Shown in pieces: positions 8,565 through 18,309 of a DNA stretch of 64,000 nucleotides. Position 1 is the stretch's first letter; every line of letters starts with the position of its first letter. Origin of the DNA: Tannerella sp. (GTDB lineage: Bacteria > Bacteroidota > Bacteroidia > Bacteroidales > Tannerellaceae); NCBI GenBank assembly GCA_031285565.1, contig JAITVY010000098.1, positions 1 to 64,000 of the forward strand, given 5' to 3'. The notes below the pieces were generated by a model. That model was not told the DNA's origin and ran no database searches. It saw nothing but the letters and a program-made list of their open reading frames with translations. Position numbers and translations under genes: made by a program.

Positions 8565-9563
8565 CTAAGAAATCAATTCTGCCGGCAAACGATAAGTGGA
8601 ACCGTTACGACTTTCAGTGTCCTCCAGTTGTTCCAAAAGTAAGCGGGAAGCCATACGTGCCATACTTTGAATAGGTTGTTGTATATAAGGGATAGGAACA
8701 GGCAAAAAATCGAAGACTTCACTCTTGTCAAAACAAACAACCCGGACATCCTCAGGAACTTTTACTTTCAATTTAAATAATTGTTTCAATGCAATTACCG
8801 CGATTGTATTCGTACCAAATACAATGCCATCTATCAATTCTTTTTTTTCAGCTACAGACTGTAATTCTTTACAAATATCCTCTGTTATGTTTTTATACGA
8901 GATTTTCTTTATAAAATGATCATCATACAACTTATTTTCTTTCATTGCTTCCATATATCCATTTACCCGGCCTTCCATATGCGGCAGCCGGGTATCATAT
9001 ATAAAAAGTGCTATATTCCTGCAGCCCTGTTGAATCAAATATTGAGTGGCCTGATAGGAAGCATCAAAATTATCAATTAAAACATTGCTTGTCTGAACAT
9101 TGGGATAGTATCGATCGATAAGTACCAAGGGTACATAATGATCAACCAATTGTTGAATAGATTGTTCTCCTGATTCGGCCGGAACTATGATAAACCCGTC
9201 TACCTGGCGACATTGCATCAACTCAATCATCTCCTCCATTTGCTGACTATCTTCATCGGTATTCATGATAATCACAGCATATCCTGCTTTCCTCATTTCT
9301 TCTTGTATATGAAAAGCCAGATTTGCAAAAAACGGGTTAAGAATATCTGCTATTAACAGACCGATTGTTTGCGACTGTCCACTTTGCAAACTTCGAGCCA
9401 GACGGTTTGGCTGATAATTCATTTCTTTAGCTACAACCTTAATTTTTTCAACCATTTCTTTACTGACCCGCCCATTCTTGGCTTTACCCGTCAGAACGAT
9501 CGAAACAGTAGCCGCAGAAACACCCACTGCTTGTGCAATATCTTTAATCGATGTTCTTTTCAT
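8565..9563 (-). CDS. LacI-family transcriptional regulator of the glycan-utilisation locus
   Basis: A 332-residue repressor. Residues 3-50 are the LacI helix-turn-helix and hinge (SIKDIAQAVGVSAATVSIVL, then NYQPNRLARSL). The rest is the periplasmic-binding-protein-like sensor domain (TIGLLIADILNPFFANLA, later RVVCFDKSEVF). It is the last gene of the minus-strand locus, 112 nt after the symporter. The LacI-type palindromes upstream of fucI (26609-26622 and 26667-26680) are the likely targets. The inducer is unknown; a sugar or sugar phosphate from the pathway is expected. It ends slightly earlier than most members, shortly after the LPAELI motif. Confidence 0.85.
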   Translation of the reverse strand: MKRTSIKDIAQAVGVSAATVSIVLTGKAKNGRVSKEMVEKIKVVAKEMNYQPNRLARSLQSGQSQTIGLLIADILNPFFANLAFHIQEEMRKAGYAVIIMNTDEDSQQMEEMIELMQCRQVDGFIIVPAESGEQSIQQLVDHYVPLVLIDRYYPNVQTSNVLIDNFDASYQATQYLIQQGCRNIALFIYDTRLPHMEGRVNGYMEAMKENKLYDDHFIKKISYKNITEDICKELQSVAEKKELIDGIVFGTNTIAVIALKQLFKLKVKVPEDVRVVCFDKSEVFDFLPVPIPYIQQPIQSMARMASRLLLEQLEDTESRNGSTYRLPAELIS

Positions 9564-9647
9564 ATCAAAAATCTATATTTTCTTTCATCCTGTTTGGTAT
9601 TACACTTATTATCTTAATCAACACTCATAATAATATCCCCCAACATG

Positions 9648-9655
9648 CAAAATTA
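9648..9655 (-). promoter_or_regulatory. Possible -7 box for the LacI-type gene
   Basis: On the minus strand this reads TAATTTTG, a full TAnnTTTG match, 85 nt upstream of the regulator's start and close to the end of the symporter gene. No -33 element is clear, so the gene may also be read through from the operon. Confidence 0.35.
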
Positions 9656-9674
9656 ACAAAAAAACACGATTCTA

Positions 9675-11123
9675 TTAATCTTTTTCACCTCCTCTTTTTC
9701 TAATTATTAACGACATTAAAAATCCAACCAAAAAGATCAAAATAGTACCAAATACAATGGTCAGATAATTATGAAACATCGTTTGATTGCTCAAACTCAT
9801 CCACGCAATCAAAACAACGCCACATATAACACCGATTGCCGCATGAATATTTCTTGTTTTTTTTGCCAGATAACCTAAAAGAAAAAGACCTAACATACCG
9901 CCACTAAAAATTCCGGCCAGACTCCACCAAGCCTCCAATGCACTTTGTACAGACATCATGGCTAACCCTATTCCAATGCCCAGAATGCCCAGTATAAAAG
10001 ATGTCCCATACAATATCTTCATATTTTGTTTATCAGTCAATTTCTTTTTATGTTGAAAAAAATCTGTCAGGATAATAGTTGCTGAACTATTAATACTTGT
10101 CGAAACCGTACTCATACCAGCCGCGCAAATAGCTGCGATAAGCAACCCCGTTACTCCGGTTGGTAATCCATGCACTATAAAATAAGGAAACACAGCATCA
10201 TTGGCTATTCCTTCGGGAAGTAAACCCGGATTAGCCATATAATAAGCAAATAAAGCTGTTCCTATAAAGAAAAAAAACATACTGACCGGGACATATAACA
10301 GGCCACCAAAAAGTGCCGCAGAACAGGCGCTTTTATCATCTTTTGCCGTCTTATATCTTTGCACATAGTTTTGATCTATTCCATAATTCTGCAGATTAAT
10401 AAAAATACCATAGATCAGAGTAACCCAAAACGTAGGTGTTGCTAAGTCCGTACCCAAATTACCCAAAGAAAATTTATCATGTTCCAGCGCTATTGAAAAT
10501 AATTGTGCTGGCCCCTCGGGCATCGAAAATAGCAAAACAATAGCACATGTAACCGCCCCTACGATAAGAATTATACCTTGTATAGCATCATTCCATATCA
10601 CAGCTGTTATACCTCCTATTACAGAATAAACAACCACACAAAGTCCTGAAACAATAATAATTGTTGGGACACTCCATCCCAACATGGTATGTAAAGGAAG
10701 AGCCATCAGAAAAAGTACGGAACCGATTCGTGCTACTTGAGTAAGCAGATAACAAATAGCTGCATAAGCACGAGCCCAATACCCGAATCGATCTTCCAAA
10801 AAACTATAAGCCGATATACTATTTATATTCCGGTAAAAAGGAACAAAATATTTTGCGGCAATAAAAGATGCAATAGGAATCGAAAGGCTGAAAACAAAAG
10901 GATTCCAGTTACTCATATAAGCATTTCCAGGTAGGGCCAAAAAACTAATGCTGCTTACATAAGTAGCAAAAATAGACATTCCCACCACCCAAGCCGGCAG
11001 TTTTCCTCCGGCTGCCGTATAGTCGTTTGCATCCCTGTTCTTTGAGAAAAACGAAATGCCGAATAGGATGGTTCCGACAATAAACAGGATGAATATAATA
11101 AAGTCAAGTATAGTGATTTCCAT
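9675..11123 (-). CDS. SSS-family sodium:solute symporter (sialic-acid-transporter-like)
   Basis: A 482-residue inner-membrane protein with about 13 predicted helices and the SSS signatures, including DYTAAGGKLPAWVVGMSIF near residue 30 and SVIGGITAVIWNDAIQG near 155-170. It most resembles the sugar and sialic-acid branch of the family. It likely brings the released sugar acid into the cytoplasm with sodium. The start at 11123 (MEITILDF) is chosen because it opens the first helix; a longer frame to 11177 would overlap the kinase gene. Only 11 nt separate it from the kinase stop, so the two are co-transcribed. Confidence 0.85.
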   Translation of the reverse strand: MEITILDFIIFILFIVGTILFGISFFSKNRDANDYTAAGGKLPAWVVGMSIFATYVSSISFLALPGNAYMSNWNPFVFSLSIPIASFIAAKYFVPFYRNINSISAYSFLEDRFGYWARAYAAICYLLTQVARIGSVLFLMALPLHTMLGWSVPTIIIVSGLCVVVYSVIGGITAVIWNDAIQGIILIVGAVTCAIVLLFSMPEGPAQLFSIALEHDKFSLGNLGTDLATPTFWVTLIYGIFINLQNYGIDQNYVQRYKTAKDDKSACSAALFGGLLYVPVSMFFFFIGTALFAYYMANPGLLPEGIANDAVFPYFIVHGLPTGVTGLLIAAICAAGMSTVSTSINSSATIILTDFFQHKKKLTDKQNMKILYGTSFILGILGIGIGLAMMSVQSALEAWWSLAGIFSGGMLGLFLLGYLAKKTRNIHAAIGVICGVVLIAWMSLSNQTMFHNYLTIVFGTILIFLVGFLMSLIIRKRGGEKD

Positions 11124-11134
11124 GTATAAAAACG

Positions 11135-12799
11135 TTAGATATTGTTTTGATTTTCTTCGACAAGTCTTCCTAACCAAAGATATTTTTCGTAAAGAACTTT
11201 GTATTTTTTATATTTATGCGGATCCGGAATGTATTCATTGGAAAATCCTTTTCCCATGGCTTGTTGAGCGGACTCTATAGTAGGATGAATACCGGCTGCT
11301 ACTGCAGCAAACATCGCAGCACCCAGTGCACAAGCCTGTTCTGTTTGTGCAACCTGAATAGGCATATTCAAGACATCGGTCAACGTTTGCATTACATAAG
11401 GTGATTTTTGCGATATCCCACCAATTGCAATCATCTGATCAATTGTTATACCTTGTTCTAAAAAACAATCAACAATTGCTTTAGAACCGAAAGCGGTAGC
11501 CTCAACCAACGCTTTAAATAAAAGTGGCGCTGTAGTGCCTAATGTGAGTTCACTGATTACTCCTTTTACAAGTTGATTTGCGTTCGGTGTACGACGGCCG
11601 TTTAGCCAATCTAAAGCGATAGGCTGATTTTCAGAAAGCGGTATTTTCTCAGCCTCACGGGTCAAATAAGGTAACAACTCTTCTTCTATACGCTTTATCA
11701 AGTCCTCATTTTCTGGTGCATCCAATAAAGGCAGTAATTCGCTGATTGGCCGGAATAAAAGTTCTTTAAACCAAGCATATACATCGCCAAATGCAGATTG
11801 ACCGGCTTCCAGTCCCACCATTTCCGGTAAAACCGAACCGTTAACTTGTCCGCAAATCCCTTTTATTTGAGTATCTCCGATACGATCATAAGAAGCCACC
11901 ATTACATCACAAGTAGAAGTACCCATTACACGTACAAAAGTATTTTCTTTAATTTCAGCACCAACAGCACCGAAATGACAATCCAATGCGCCGACAGCTA
12001 CTGCAACCTGTCCCTGTAAGCCCAGGCGTCGGCACCACTCTTCTGTTAAAACTCCTGCACATGCATCACTGGTATAGGTTTCAGCATATAAATGTCCATT
12101 AAATAAACCTAATAACGGGTCAAGTGTAGTCAAAAAATCGATCGAAGGTAATCCACCCCATTGTTCGTTCCACATGGCTTTATGCCCTGCTGCACAACGG
12201 CTTCTCCGTATTTTCTCAGGAGAATTATTCCCAGTCAACAAAGCTGGCATCCAATCACAATGCTCAACCCAACTATATGCAGCTTCCCTGACAGAAGAAT
12301 CAATTCTTAATATATGTAACATCTTCGACCATACCCACTCGGAAGAATAAATCCCACCGCTATACACAGTATAGTCAGTACTCCACTTCTTTGCCAATCG
12401 GTTAATCTCTTCTGCTTCAATGATAGCCGTATGATCTTTCCACAAGACAAACATAGCATTCGGGTTTTCGGCAAATTCCGGCAGCAATGCCAATGGCATC
12501 CCGTTTTTATCCGTTAATACAGGAGTTGAGCCCGTCGTATCAAAAGCAATACCATTAATCTGTGAAGTGATTTCAACCGGAAATTGCTCTACTATCTTTT
12601 TTATTGCATTTTCCATACTTTCAATATAGTCCAGCGGATGCTGTCTATACTGATTAATCAACGGATTGCAATACAATCCTTTCTTCCAGCGTGGATAATA
12701 TTCTACCACAGAAGCTAACTCTTCACCTGTAATAGCATTCACTAGTAAAGTACGGCAAGAATCAGTACCGAAATCTATCCCAATAACATATTTCTCCAT
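11135..12799 (-). CDS. araB: Ribulokinase-type FGGY carbohydrate kinase
   Basis: A 554-residue sugar kinase. It begins KYVIGIDFGTDSCRTLLV (phosphate-binding motif of the FGGY N-lobe), has the ribulokinase-type segments GIAFDTTGSTPV, LWKDHTA and GGIYSSEWVWSKML, and a C-lobe motif IAIGGISQKSPYV. Length and motifs fit AraB rather than FucK or XylB. AraB enzymes phosphorylate L-ribulose and also D-ribulose. In this locus, beside FucI, D-ribulose is the more likely substrate, giving D-ribulose 5-phosphate; this is inferred. The start at 12799 is preceded by AAGGA at a good distance; an upstream ATG at 12817 is possible. The preceding gene ends 29 nt upstream. Confidence 0.85.
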   Translation of the reverse strand: MEKYVIGIDFGTDSCRTLLVNAITGEELASVVEYYPRWKKGLYCNPLINQYRQHPLDYIESMENAIKKIVEQFPVEITSQINGIAFDTTGSTPVLTDKNGMPLALLPEFAENPNAMFVLWKDHTAIIEAEEINRLAKKWSTDYTVYSGGIYSSEWVWSKMLHILRIDSSVREAAYSWVEHCDWMPALLTGNNSPEKIRRSRCAAGHKAMWNEQWGGLPSIDFLTTLDPLLGLFNGHLYAETYTSDACAGVLTEEWCRRLGLQGQVAVAVGALDCHFGAVGAEIKENTFVRVMGTSTCDVMVASYDRIGDTQIKGICGQVNGSVLPEMVGLEAGQSAFGDVYAWFKELLFRPISELLPLLDAPENEDLIKRIEEELLPYLTREAEKIPLSENQPIALDWLNGRRTPNANQLVKGVISELTLGTTAPLLFKALVEATAFGSKAIVDCFLEQGITIDQMIAIGGISQKSPYVMQTLTDVLNMPIQVAQTEQACALGAAMFAAVAAGIHPTIESAQQAMGKGFSNEYIPDPHKYKKYKVLYEKYLWLGRLVEENQNNI

Positions 12800-12828
12800 G
12801 TAAATATCCTTATTCATTAATAATTAAG

Positions 12829-14838
12829 TCAATTTTGAATCGCTTTCCAATCTTCCATTAACCAATGTAAATTAAAGCGATAATAATTTTTACTGCTGAC
12901 CAAATGTATAATCCGATCAGGAGTCTGGGTTGCAGCCAGATATCCTCTCGGCTCAGCATGTGTTTCATCCATTTCAAAGAAACCGGTCCATGCTCCTCCA
13001 TCCATAAAACGATATTTCCCGTCAGTCATCAGTTTTTTGACAGGCCATGTTTTTCCATCATCAAATGATAGCGCCACATATAATCCATACCCTATAAATT
13101 CTATTCCATCTTTACCGACAAACGTCATTCCTTTTTTTCTTTTATCCAGCCGGAAAGGATGATTAGTAAATGAAACCAGTAAAAGAGGCCCCTCTTTTAA
13201 GCGCATCAATACTAAACGTTGTCCTCCGTCTATTGGAGGGAATTCAGAAGCATGATAAGTCCATGTTAAACCATTGTCTTTAGATATACTTACCGGCATA
13301 CGCTCTAACATATCCTCACCCGGAAGATTATTGCCTCGCCCTAATGCAAGAAAATCTCCATTCTCTAACTGAACAATCCCGGCATGAATACCTGCAATAC
13401 TTCCACCTGTACCTCCCTCAACAAAATCATTTTTTACATCTTTTCCTGGGTCAATCCATGTCAAACCATTGTCTTTACTTATATGCAAAGCCGTTCCCCC
13501 ATAATTCCACGGTGTTGCATCCGCCGGCTGAATCAGCCACCCTTCCTTAGTTCTGAATGTACCGGCAATAACCTGATTACGCATTGCATGATCATCGGTT
13601 ATCAGGTGTGGACGGCTCCATGTTGCTCCATTATCATTACTGGTTCGCATCGTCATTGTCAAAGTTTGCCATGTTCCTGCTGCTTCTACCCCATTGATAT
13701 GAACTAAAGTTCCATCCTCATTATTAAGAAGTGAAGAACCTGTCATATTACGATCAGGTACTTTAAAAAATTCAAAAGGTTCACTCCATACAGATGTTCC
13801 TACTTTCAAACGGCTGCCAAGTATAGTCATTTCTCTTCCGGACTCATCATTAGCAGAAAACCAGATAACAAGCAAATCTCCGTTATTACACCATGTGATA
13901 GCCGGACAATGATTATGATTATAAAATGGGACCTGTGAAGCACAATCCGGCCTTTTTACATAGATAACCGGTTCATCAAAAAACGGTTTATCCAACGGTT
14001 TACCCCATTGATAGTTCTGTTGTGAAACATCCTGATACTTTAAGTCTTTAACCGGAAGATGCCTAGTTTCCGGCATATCTGCTTGTACCACTCTAAAACC
14101 CGTAAGCCAATGCTTGTCTTCCGGAATCATGGCCATACGGTTAGTAGAACGTAAATAAGTAGCAGGAGTACTATGACTGCCTCCACGAGTAACTCTATAC
14201 AGTCCGTCAGATGGCCCAACCGGATCCGTTTGTTCACCACTGTAGTAAGGGCCATACCAGTCATAACACCATTCTTCTACGTTACCATGCATATCATATA
14301 CACCGAATGAGTTGGCCGGAGTCATTTTCACCTGAAGATTGATGGTGGTATCTACACCCCAGACATGTTCCTGGCGTTTTTGAGAAACACCAGGTAAGCC
14401 GTCGCCTATCGCGTACTTATAATAACTTCCAGCTTTACAGGTATATTCCCATTCGGCTTCTGTCGGCAGACGATATGTCTTTTTTTCTTTCTTACTAAGC
14501 CATTCACAAAAAGCCACTGCATCCCGATAAGTCACATATATCACAGCTTCATCATCCTTCTTTGACAAACCGGATTTACCTCTTATTGTTTTATGTTTTG
14601 GATCAAAACATTCATATTGAGCATTCGTAACTTCTGTTGCACCGATATAGAACGGTCGGGTTATTCTAACTTTATGCAAAGGAGCTTCATCATAATGCTC
14701 ACCTAATCCTTTGTCACCCATATAAAACACCCCGGCCGGAATTTGTACCATTTCCATACCAATACTATTTTTTAGCTGCGCAGATAAAGGATAAGCCCAA
14801 AAAAAGCAAGCAAGTATATATAAAAAGTATTTCATCAT
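12829..14838 (-). CDS. SUMF1 (formylglycine-enzyme-like) domain fused to a sialidase-like domain
   Basis: A 669-residue secreted protein with signal peptide MMKYFLYILACFFWAYPLSA. Residues of about 25-265 form a SUMF1/FGE-sulfatase domain: MVQIPAGVFYMGD, the conserved YRLPTEAEWEYTCKAG, FGVYDMHGNVEEWCYDWY and VTRGGSHS. Residues of about 300-665 form a sialidase-type beta propeller with four Asp boxes: TSNDNGATW, ISKDNGLTW twice, and LSFDDGKTW. The SUMF1 fold here probably binds sugar or helps fold the propeller rather than modifying a sulfatase, since no sulfatase is encoded nearby. The sialidase part would cleave a terminal acidic sugar outside the inner membrane. It is in the middle of the operon, 57 nt after the FG-GAP gene. 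Confidence 0.8.
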   Translation of the reverse strand: MMKYFLYILACFFWAYPLSAQLKNSIGMEMVQIPAGVFYMGDKGLGEHYDEAPLHKVRITRPFYIGATEVTNAQYECFDPKHKTIRGKSGLSKKDDEAVIYVTYRDAVAFCEWLSKKEKKTYRLPTEAEWEYTCKAGSYYKYAIGDGLPGVSQKRQEHVWGVDTTINLQVKMTPANSFGVYDMHGNVEEWCYDWYGPYYSGEQTDPVGPSDGLYRVTRGGSHSTPATYLRSTNRMAMIPEDKHWLTGFRVVQADMPETRHLPVKDLKYQDVSQQNYQWGKPLDKPFFDEPVIYVKRPDCASQVPFYNHNHCPAITWCNNGDLLVIWFSANDESGREMTILGSRLKVGTSVWSEPFEFFKVPDRNMTGSSLLNNEDGTLVHINGVEAAGTWQTLTMTMRTSNDNGATWSRPHLITDDHAMRNQVIAGTFRTKEGWLIQPADATPWNYGGTALHISKDNGLTWIDPGKDVKNDFVEGGTGGSIAGIHAGIVQLENGDFLALGRGNNLPGEDMLERMPVSISKDNGLTWTYHASEFPPIDGGQRLVLMRLKEGPLLLVSFTNHPFRLDKRKKGMTFVGKDGIEFIGYGLYVALSFDDGKTWPVKKLMTDGKYRFMDGGAWTGFFEMDETHAEPRGYLAATQTPDRIIHLVSSKNYYRFNLHWLMEDWKAIQN

Positions 14839-14894
14839 GAATTTAAATTGTACTTCCATACTTTTTCACACAAGTATATGCTGATTTTACTACT

Positions 14895-16846
14895 TTACTG
14901 ATTTACATTCTCCAATAAATACAGATGTCCGTCTTCCGCACCGACTAAAACATCAACAATGCCATCACCATTCCAGTCTATAACAGTAGGACAAGTGGTA
15001 TGACCTGCTAATTTCATTTTTCCCAGGTTTCCTCGCTCTTTGAAATAAACTTTCCCATTTTCTTCCCTCACATTTTCCAGCAAATCAACATTGGTACTAT
15101 TGATGACAATATCTAAATCTCCATCATTATCCCAGTCTGCAATACAAAGTTTACGTCGTCCGGATGCTCCGGCTTCTTTTTCATTTAAACGAAGTTGCTG
15201 GGGTGTTTCACCGTCCAGATAAAAAATACGTTGGCCTGGTTTCAGCCAATATTCATTTCCATTTTTAAACCTCTCAAAGAAACATAAATATCCTTCATGA
15301 TCCAACATAATAAGGTCTGTCAAGCCATCTTTATTCCAATCAATAGCTACCGCCGTTGTCCGCCACTGACTAACAAGATCTGTACTGCCCGGATTCCACC
15401 AATTCCATGCAGGTTTCAAAGGAGTTCCACCCCAATCAACTTTCATCTTATACGGGCCATCCAAATGAGTCAGATCTCCAGTATTTCTGTACCAAAGCAC
15501 TTCTCCCCAAATAGAATTGATAATGATATCCAGATGCCCATCCATATCCCAGTCGGCAACAGTCGGGACTGTATATCCCCACTTGGCCTCGCATGGCCCT
15601 TGTATTGAACCATTCTCGCCGGCTTGTATATGGATCTCCTCATTATTTGCTTTCAGGAAAACAGGAGCTGCCCATACCGGATTTCGACCACCCGTCAGAT
15701 TTTCAATAAAACTAAGGTTTCCGGCAGAATTACCAGCAATAATATCTTCGTCACCATCACCGTCCCAGTCAATACTAAAAGGAGTTATTAAAGCGCCAAA
15801 TTTCACATTATCTGCTTTCTGCTTCAAATAAACCGGCGACTCAAATATCGGCATATTATTTTTAACCTTACCGGAATTTCTGATAAAAGCAACTCTTCCA
15901 TCTTCTTCACCCGCCAAAATATCGATATGGCCATCTTCATCAAAGTCGAATGCTACAGGAACAAACATTTCAAGATAGATCTTTATCAAACCTTTTTCAT
16001 TCTGAAGATACTCTCCTTTTTTATATAAAGGTTTTTCCCGGCTTCCAATATTTTCATACCAGGTCAGTTTGTCTACAAATTCACCACAAATAATATCCAG
16101 ATCACCATCCCCGTCAAAATCATACATCATCGGACAAGGATATCCATACGAATCAATAGGTTGATCACCAGCTATAATTTTTCCTTTATTCAGATATTTA
16201 CCATCTTTATTCTCCAATAAATAAACATATCCGTGCAAAGGTCCATTCTTCCATTTTCCATTTGAATCAAACGCATTGTCCCAACCATAATCACTCCATT
16301 CATCGATTCCAACAATAATATCCAAATCACCATCATTATCATAATCGACATAACTCCATTTGTTACTTCTGGTTTTCTTAATATCTTTGGCAGGATTCAA
16401 ATCAACTTCGATATCCGACAATGACGAATATAAGTTTTCTATGAAGTTTACATATTCACCCTCCGGCTTTAATACATGTAATTCTCCATTGATATACGAA
16501 GGATAAATGTAGTTGACACCTTCCTCCACAATGACCGGTTTATCAAAAAGCGGGTTCCTTTTGTCGCCTATATTTTTGAAAAAAAACAGTTTCTTGGCAG
16601 GATAGGAAGTACATGAGATAAGCATATCTACCAGGCCATCATTATCGTAATCGACAGGTATCGGTATCGGCCATAATCCCACTTCAAGGTCAACCACCAG
16701 ATCCGGATTGTTGTATTTACAATCTCAAAATCAGCCTTCTGTGAGAATAATGCAGGGGTATTAGCCAGAAAGAATAATAAGATTATTAAGATACAGCTTT
16801 GATTTTTTTCACAAATGCCTTTTAGGTTATTTTCTGAATATTGCAT
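14895..16846 (-). pseudogene. Secreted FG-GAP/VCBS repeat protein, frameshifted after the signal peptide
   Basis: The main frame (14895-16697, 600 residues) has about nine calcium-loop repeats of the type D(Y/F/W)DxDGxxDI, for example DYDNDGDLDIIVG, DFDGDGDLDIICG and DWDNDGDLDIVIN, forming a beta propeller. It has no signal peptide of its own. A start with a good signal peptide (ILIILLFFLANTPALFSQ) lies at 16846 in another frame and runs into the propeller frame near 16720. One missing base would join them into QKADFEI-x-KYNNPDLVVDLEVG, the usual start of this family. Such proteins occur beside SusCD in Bacteroidetes and are thought to bind or cleave glycans at the surface. The break may be real or a sequencing error; if real, an internal GTG at 16697 would give only an unsecreted product. 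Confidence 0.75.
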
Positions 16847-16861
16847 GAGCCCTTTTTTTAT

Positions 16862-18043
16862 CTATTTAAATATACTTTTTGTCGCCAGCTTCCGGAAATC
16901 TTTAATCCGGTGAAAAGTCATAAAGTTTGCATCGTGATTGTTTCTGGCACCTCCTTTTTCATCATCAAAAGCCGTCCTTGATACAAATATAATATCATCA
17001 CCTTCAAACAACCAATCAACATATTGAAAACCATGATAAATATCCTCAGGATGCTCCAGTATAATCTGATGAATATCCCATTCTTTCAAATCTTTAGAGC
17101 TGCAGAGTGCTTGCTTATTCCGGACACTTCCCGGATTTTTATCTTTTAAATCAGGCGATACATAATTGGTAAGCATCCAGTATCTTTTTGATTTACTATC
17201 ATATCTAATAACAAACTTCTTACAACCACCCGGAAATTTCATAAAACCCTTTTGTGGGTCGAAAGATGCAATAGTTCCATCCGGGCTGATATTGACAATT
17301 GCTGCATATTCCTCATGTCCGGCAGGTACAGCAACACGTAATACATCAACCATATTGCCTTTCGGATCCACTACCGCGTTCCCTTCCAGCCATGCTCCGA
17401 ATTTACCGTCCAGATAGGTCGAATCATAAGGCAAAGAATTCGATTTTACCCAACTGTCAGCATTCATGAGATCCGCATCAACCGGAGCCGAAATAACCAT
17501 CGCGCTATATCGTTTTCCCCATTGTGTGGTCGGAGCCGTAGCATATTCCAAGGCCCTCCATATGCGACCATTATGAACTGCCATAGGCATAGGAGCCGTA
17601 TGATACTCACCTTCAATTATTAGCCCTTTTGATTTATGATAAGGTATGGTCCAGGTATATCCTTTATCTTCCGATTTCCGGATAATAAAATTACCATGAT
17701 GTTTATTGGTTCCCATAATATACAATGCTCCGTTGTGAACAAATAAGTTCGACCAGAATTGTCCGTCAATAACCGCTATCTGCATCCAGGTTTCTCCTTT
17801 ATCACTGGAAATAAATATCCTGGTTTTTGCAGATCTGAATTCCGTAGATTTTGGTCCAAACTCATCATGCGAAGCTATATAACTTCCGTCAGGCAATACG
17901 CATATACTTGGTGATCCTATATATATTCCTGTCTCCTGGGCTATATGATCAATAATAACACCCGGTGGCTTTGGTGTATTCTGGGCAAGACAAACCAAAC
18001 CTGCCAGTAAACATAAAATTAAATAATACATTTTTGTTTTCAT
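16862..18043 (-). CDS. Secreted sialidase-like (BNR/Asp-box) glycosidase candidate
   Basis: A 393-residue exported protein. The start at 18043 (MKTKMYYLILCLLAGLVCLAQ) gives a clean signal peptide; 13 further residues upstream are possible but spoil it. Asp boxes of the sialidase fold are visible: ISSDKGETW and KSEDKGYTW, with a degenerate CSSKDLKEW. The C-terminal part has FVIRYDSKSKRYWMLTNY and ARNNHDANFMTFHRI. The fold suggests an exo-acting glycosidase on a terminal acidic sugar. In this locus I infer a ulosonic acid such as Kdo, but a true sialidase or another activity is possible. It opens the second half of the operon after the terminator that follows susD. Confidence 0.7.
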   Translation of the reverse strand: MKTKMYYLILCLLAGLVCLAQNTPKPPGVIIDHIAQETGIYIGSPSICVLPDGSYIASHDEFGPKSTEFRSAKTRIFISSDKGETWMQIAVIDGQFWSNLFVHNGALYIMGTNKHHGNFIIRKSEDKGYTWTIPYHKSKGLIIEGEYHTAPMPMAVHNGRIWRALEYATAPTTQWGKRYSAMVISAPVDADLMNADSWVKSNSLPYDSTYLDGKFGAWLEGNAVVDPKGNMVDVLRVAVPAGHEEYAAIVNISPDGTIASFDPQKGFMKFPGGCKKFVIRYDSKSKRYWMLTNYVSPDLKDKNPGSVRNKQALCSSKDLKEWDIHQIILEHPEDIYHGFQYVDWLFEGDDIIFVSRTAFDDEKGGARNNHDANFMTFHRIKDFRKLATKSIFK

Positions 18044-18159
18044 AATACGATATTTAAAGTAATCAATAATATTTATCATCATCTTCTATTATCCTGATTT
18101 TGCACTTAAAAATGTGTGCTCCAAAAGAAAATCACGGATAAGTAATAAAATAAAACCAT

Positions 18160-18246
18160 CGTCATTTCGACAGAAAGGAGAAATGGCACAAAACCATTGA
18201 AAACATTATATCTATGCGATGTCTCACATAAGGTTCGACATGGCGG
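18160..18246. repeat. Decayed palindromic intergenic repeat
   Basis: The outer ends, CGTCATTTCGAC at 18160-18171 and GGTTCGACATGGCGG ending at 18246, are imperfect inverted copies. The inner parts (GGAGAAAT and GCGATGTCTC) also partly complement each other. This is the layout of the CGTCATTTCGAC...GTCGAAATGACG elements scattered in Bacteroidetes intergenic DNA, here degenerate. It lies between the susD terminator and the sialidase-like gene. Confidence 0.45.
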
Positions 18247-18261
18247 ATAGCTTAAGTAATA

Positions 18262-18295
18262 AAAGAGCAGTTTAGCAGATAATCTGTAAACTGCT
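18262..18295 (-). terminator. Terminator after susD
   Basis: AGCAGTTTA (18266-18274) pairs with TAAACTGCT (18287-18295), and the inner CAGAT/ATCTG extends the stem with one bulged G. On the minus strand the hairpin is followed by CTCTTTTATT. It stands 15 nt after the SusD stop codon, so it probably dampens transcription into the sialidase part of the locus. Confidence 0.75.
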
Positions 18296-18309
18296 TTAAA
18301 TATAACTTA

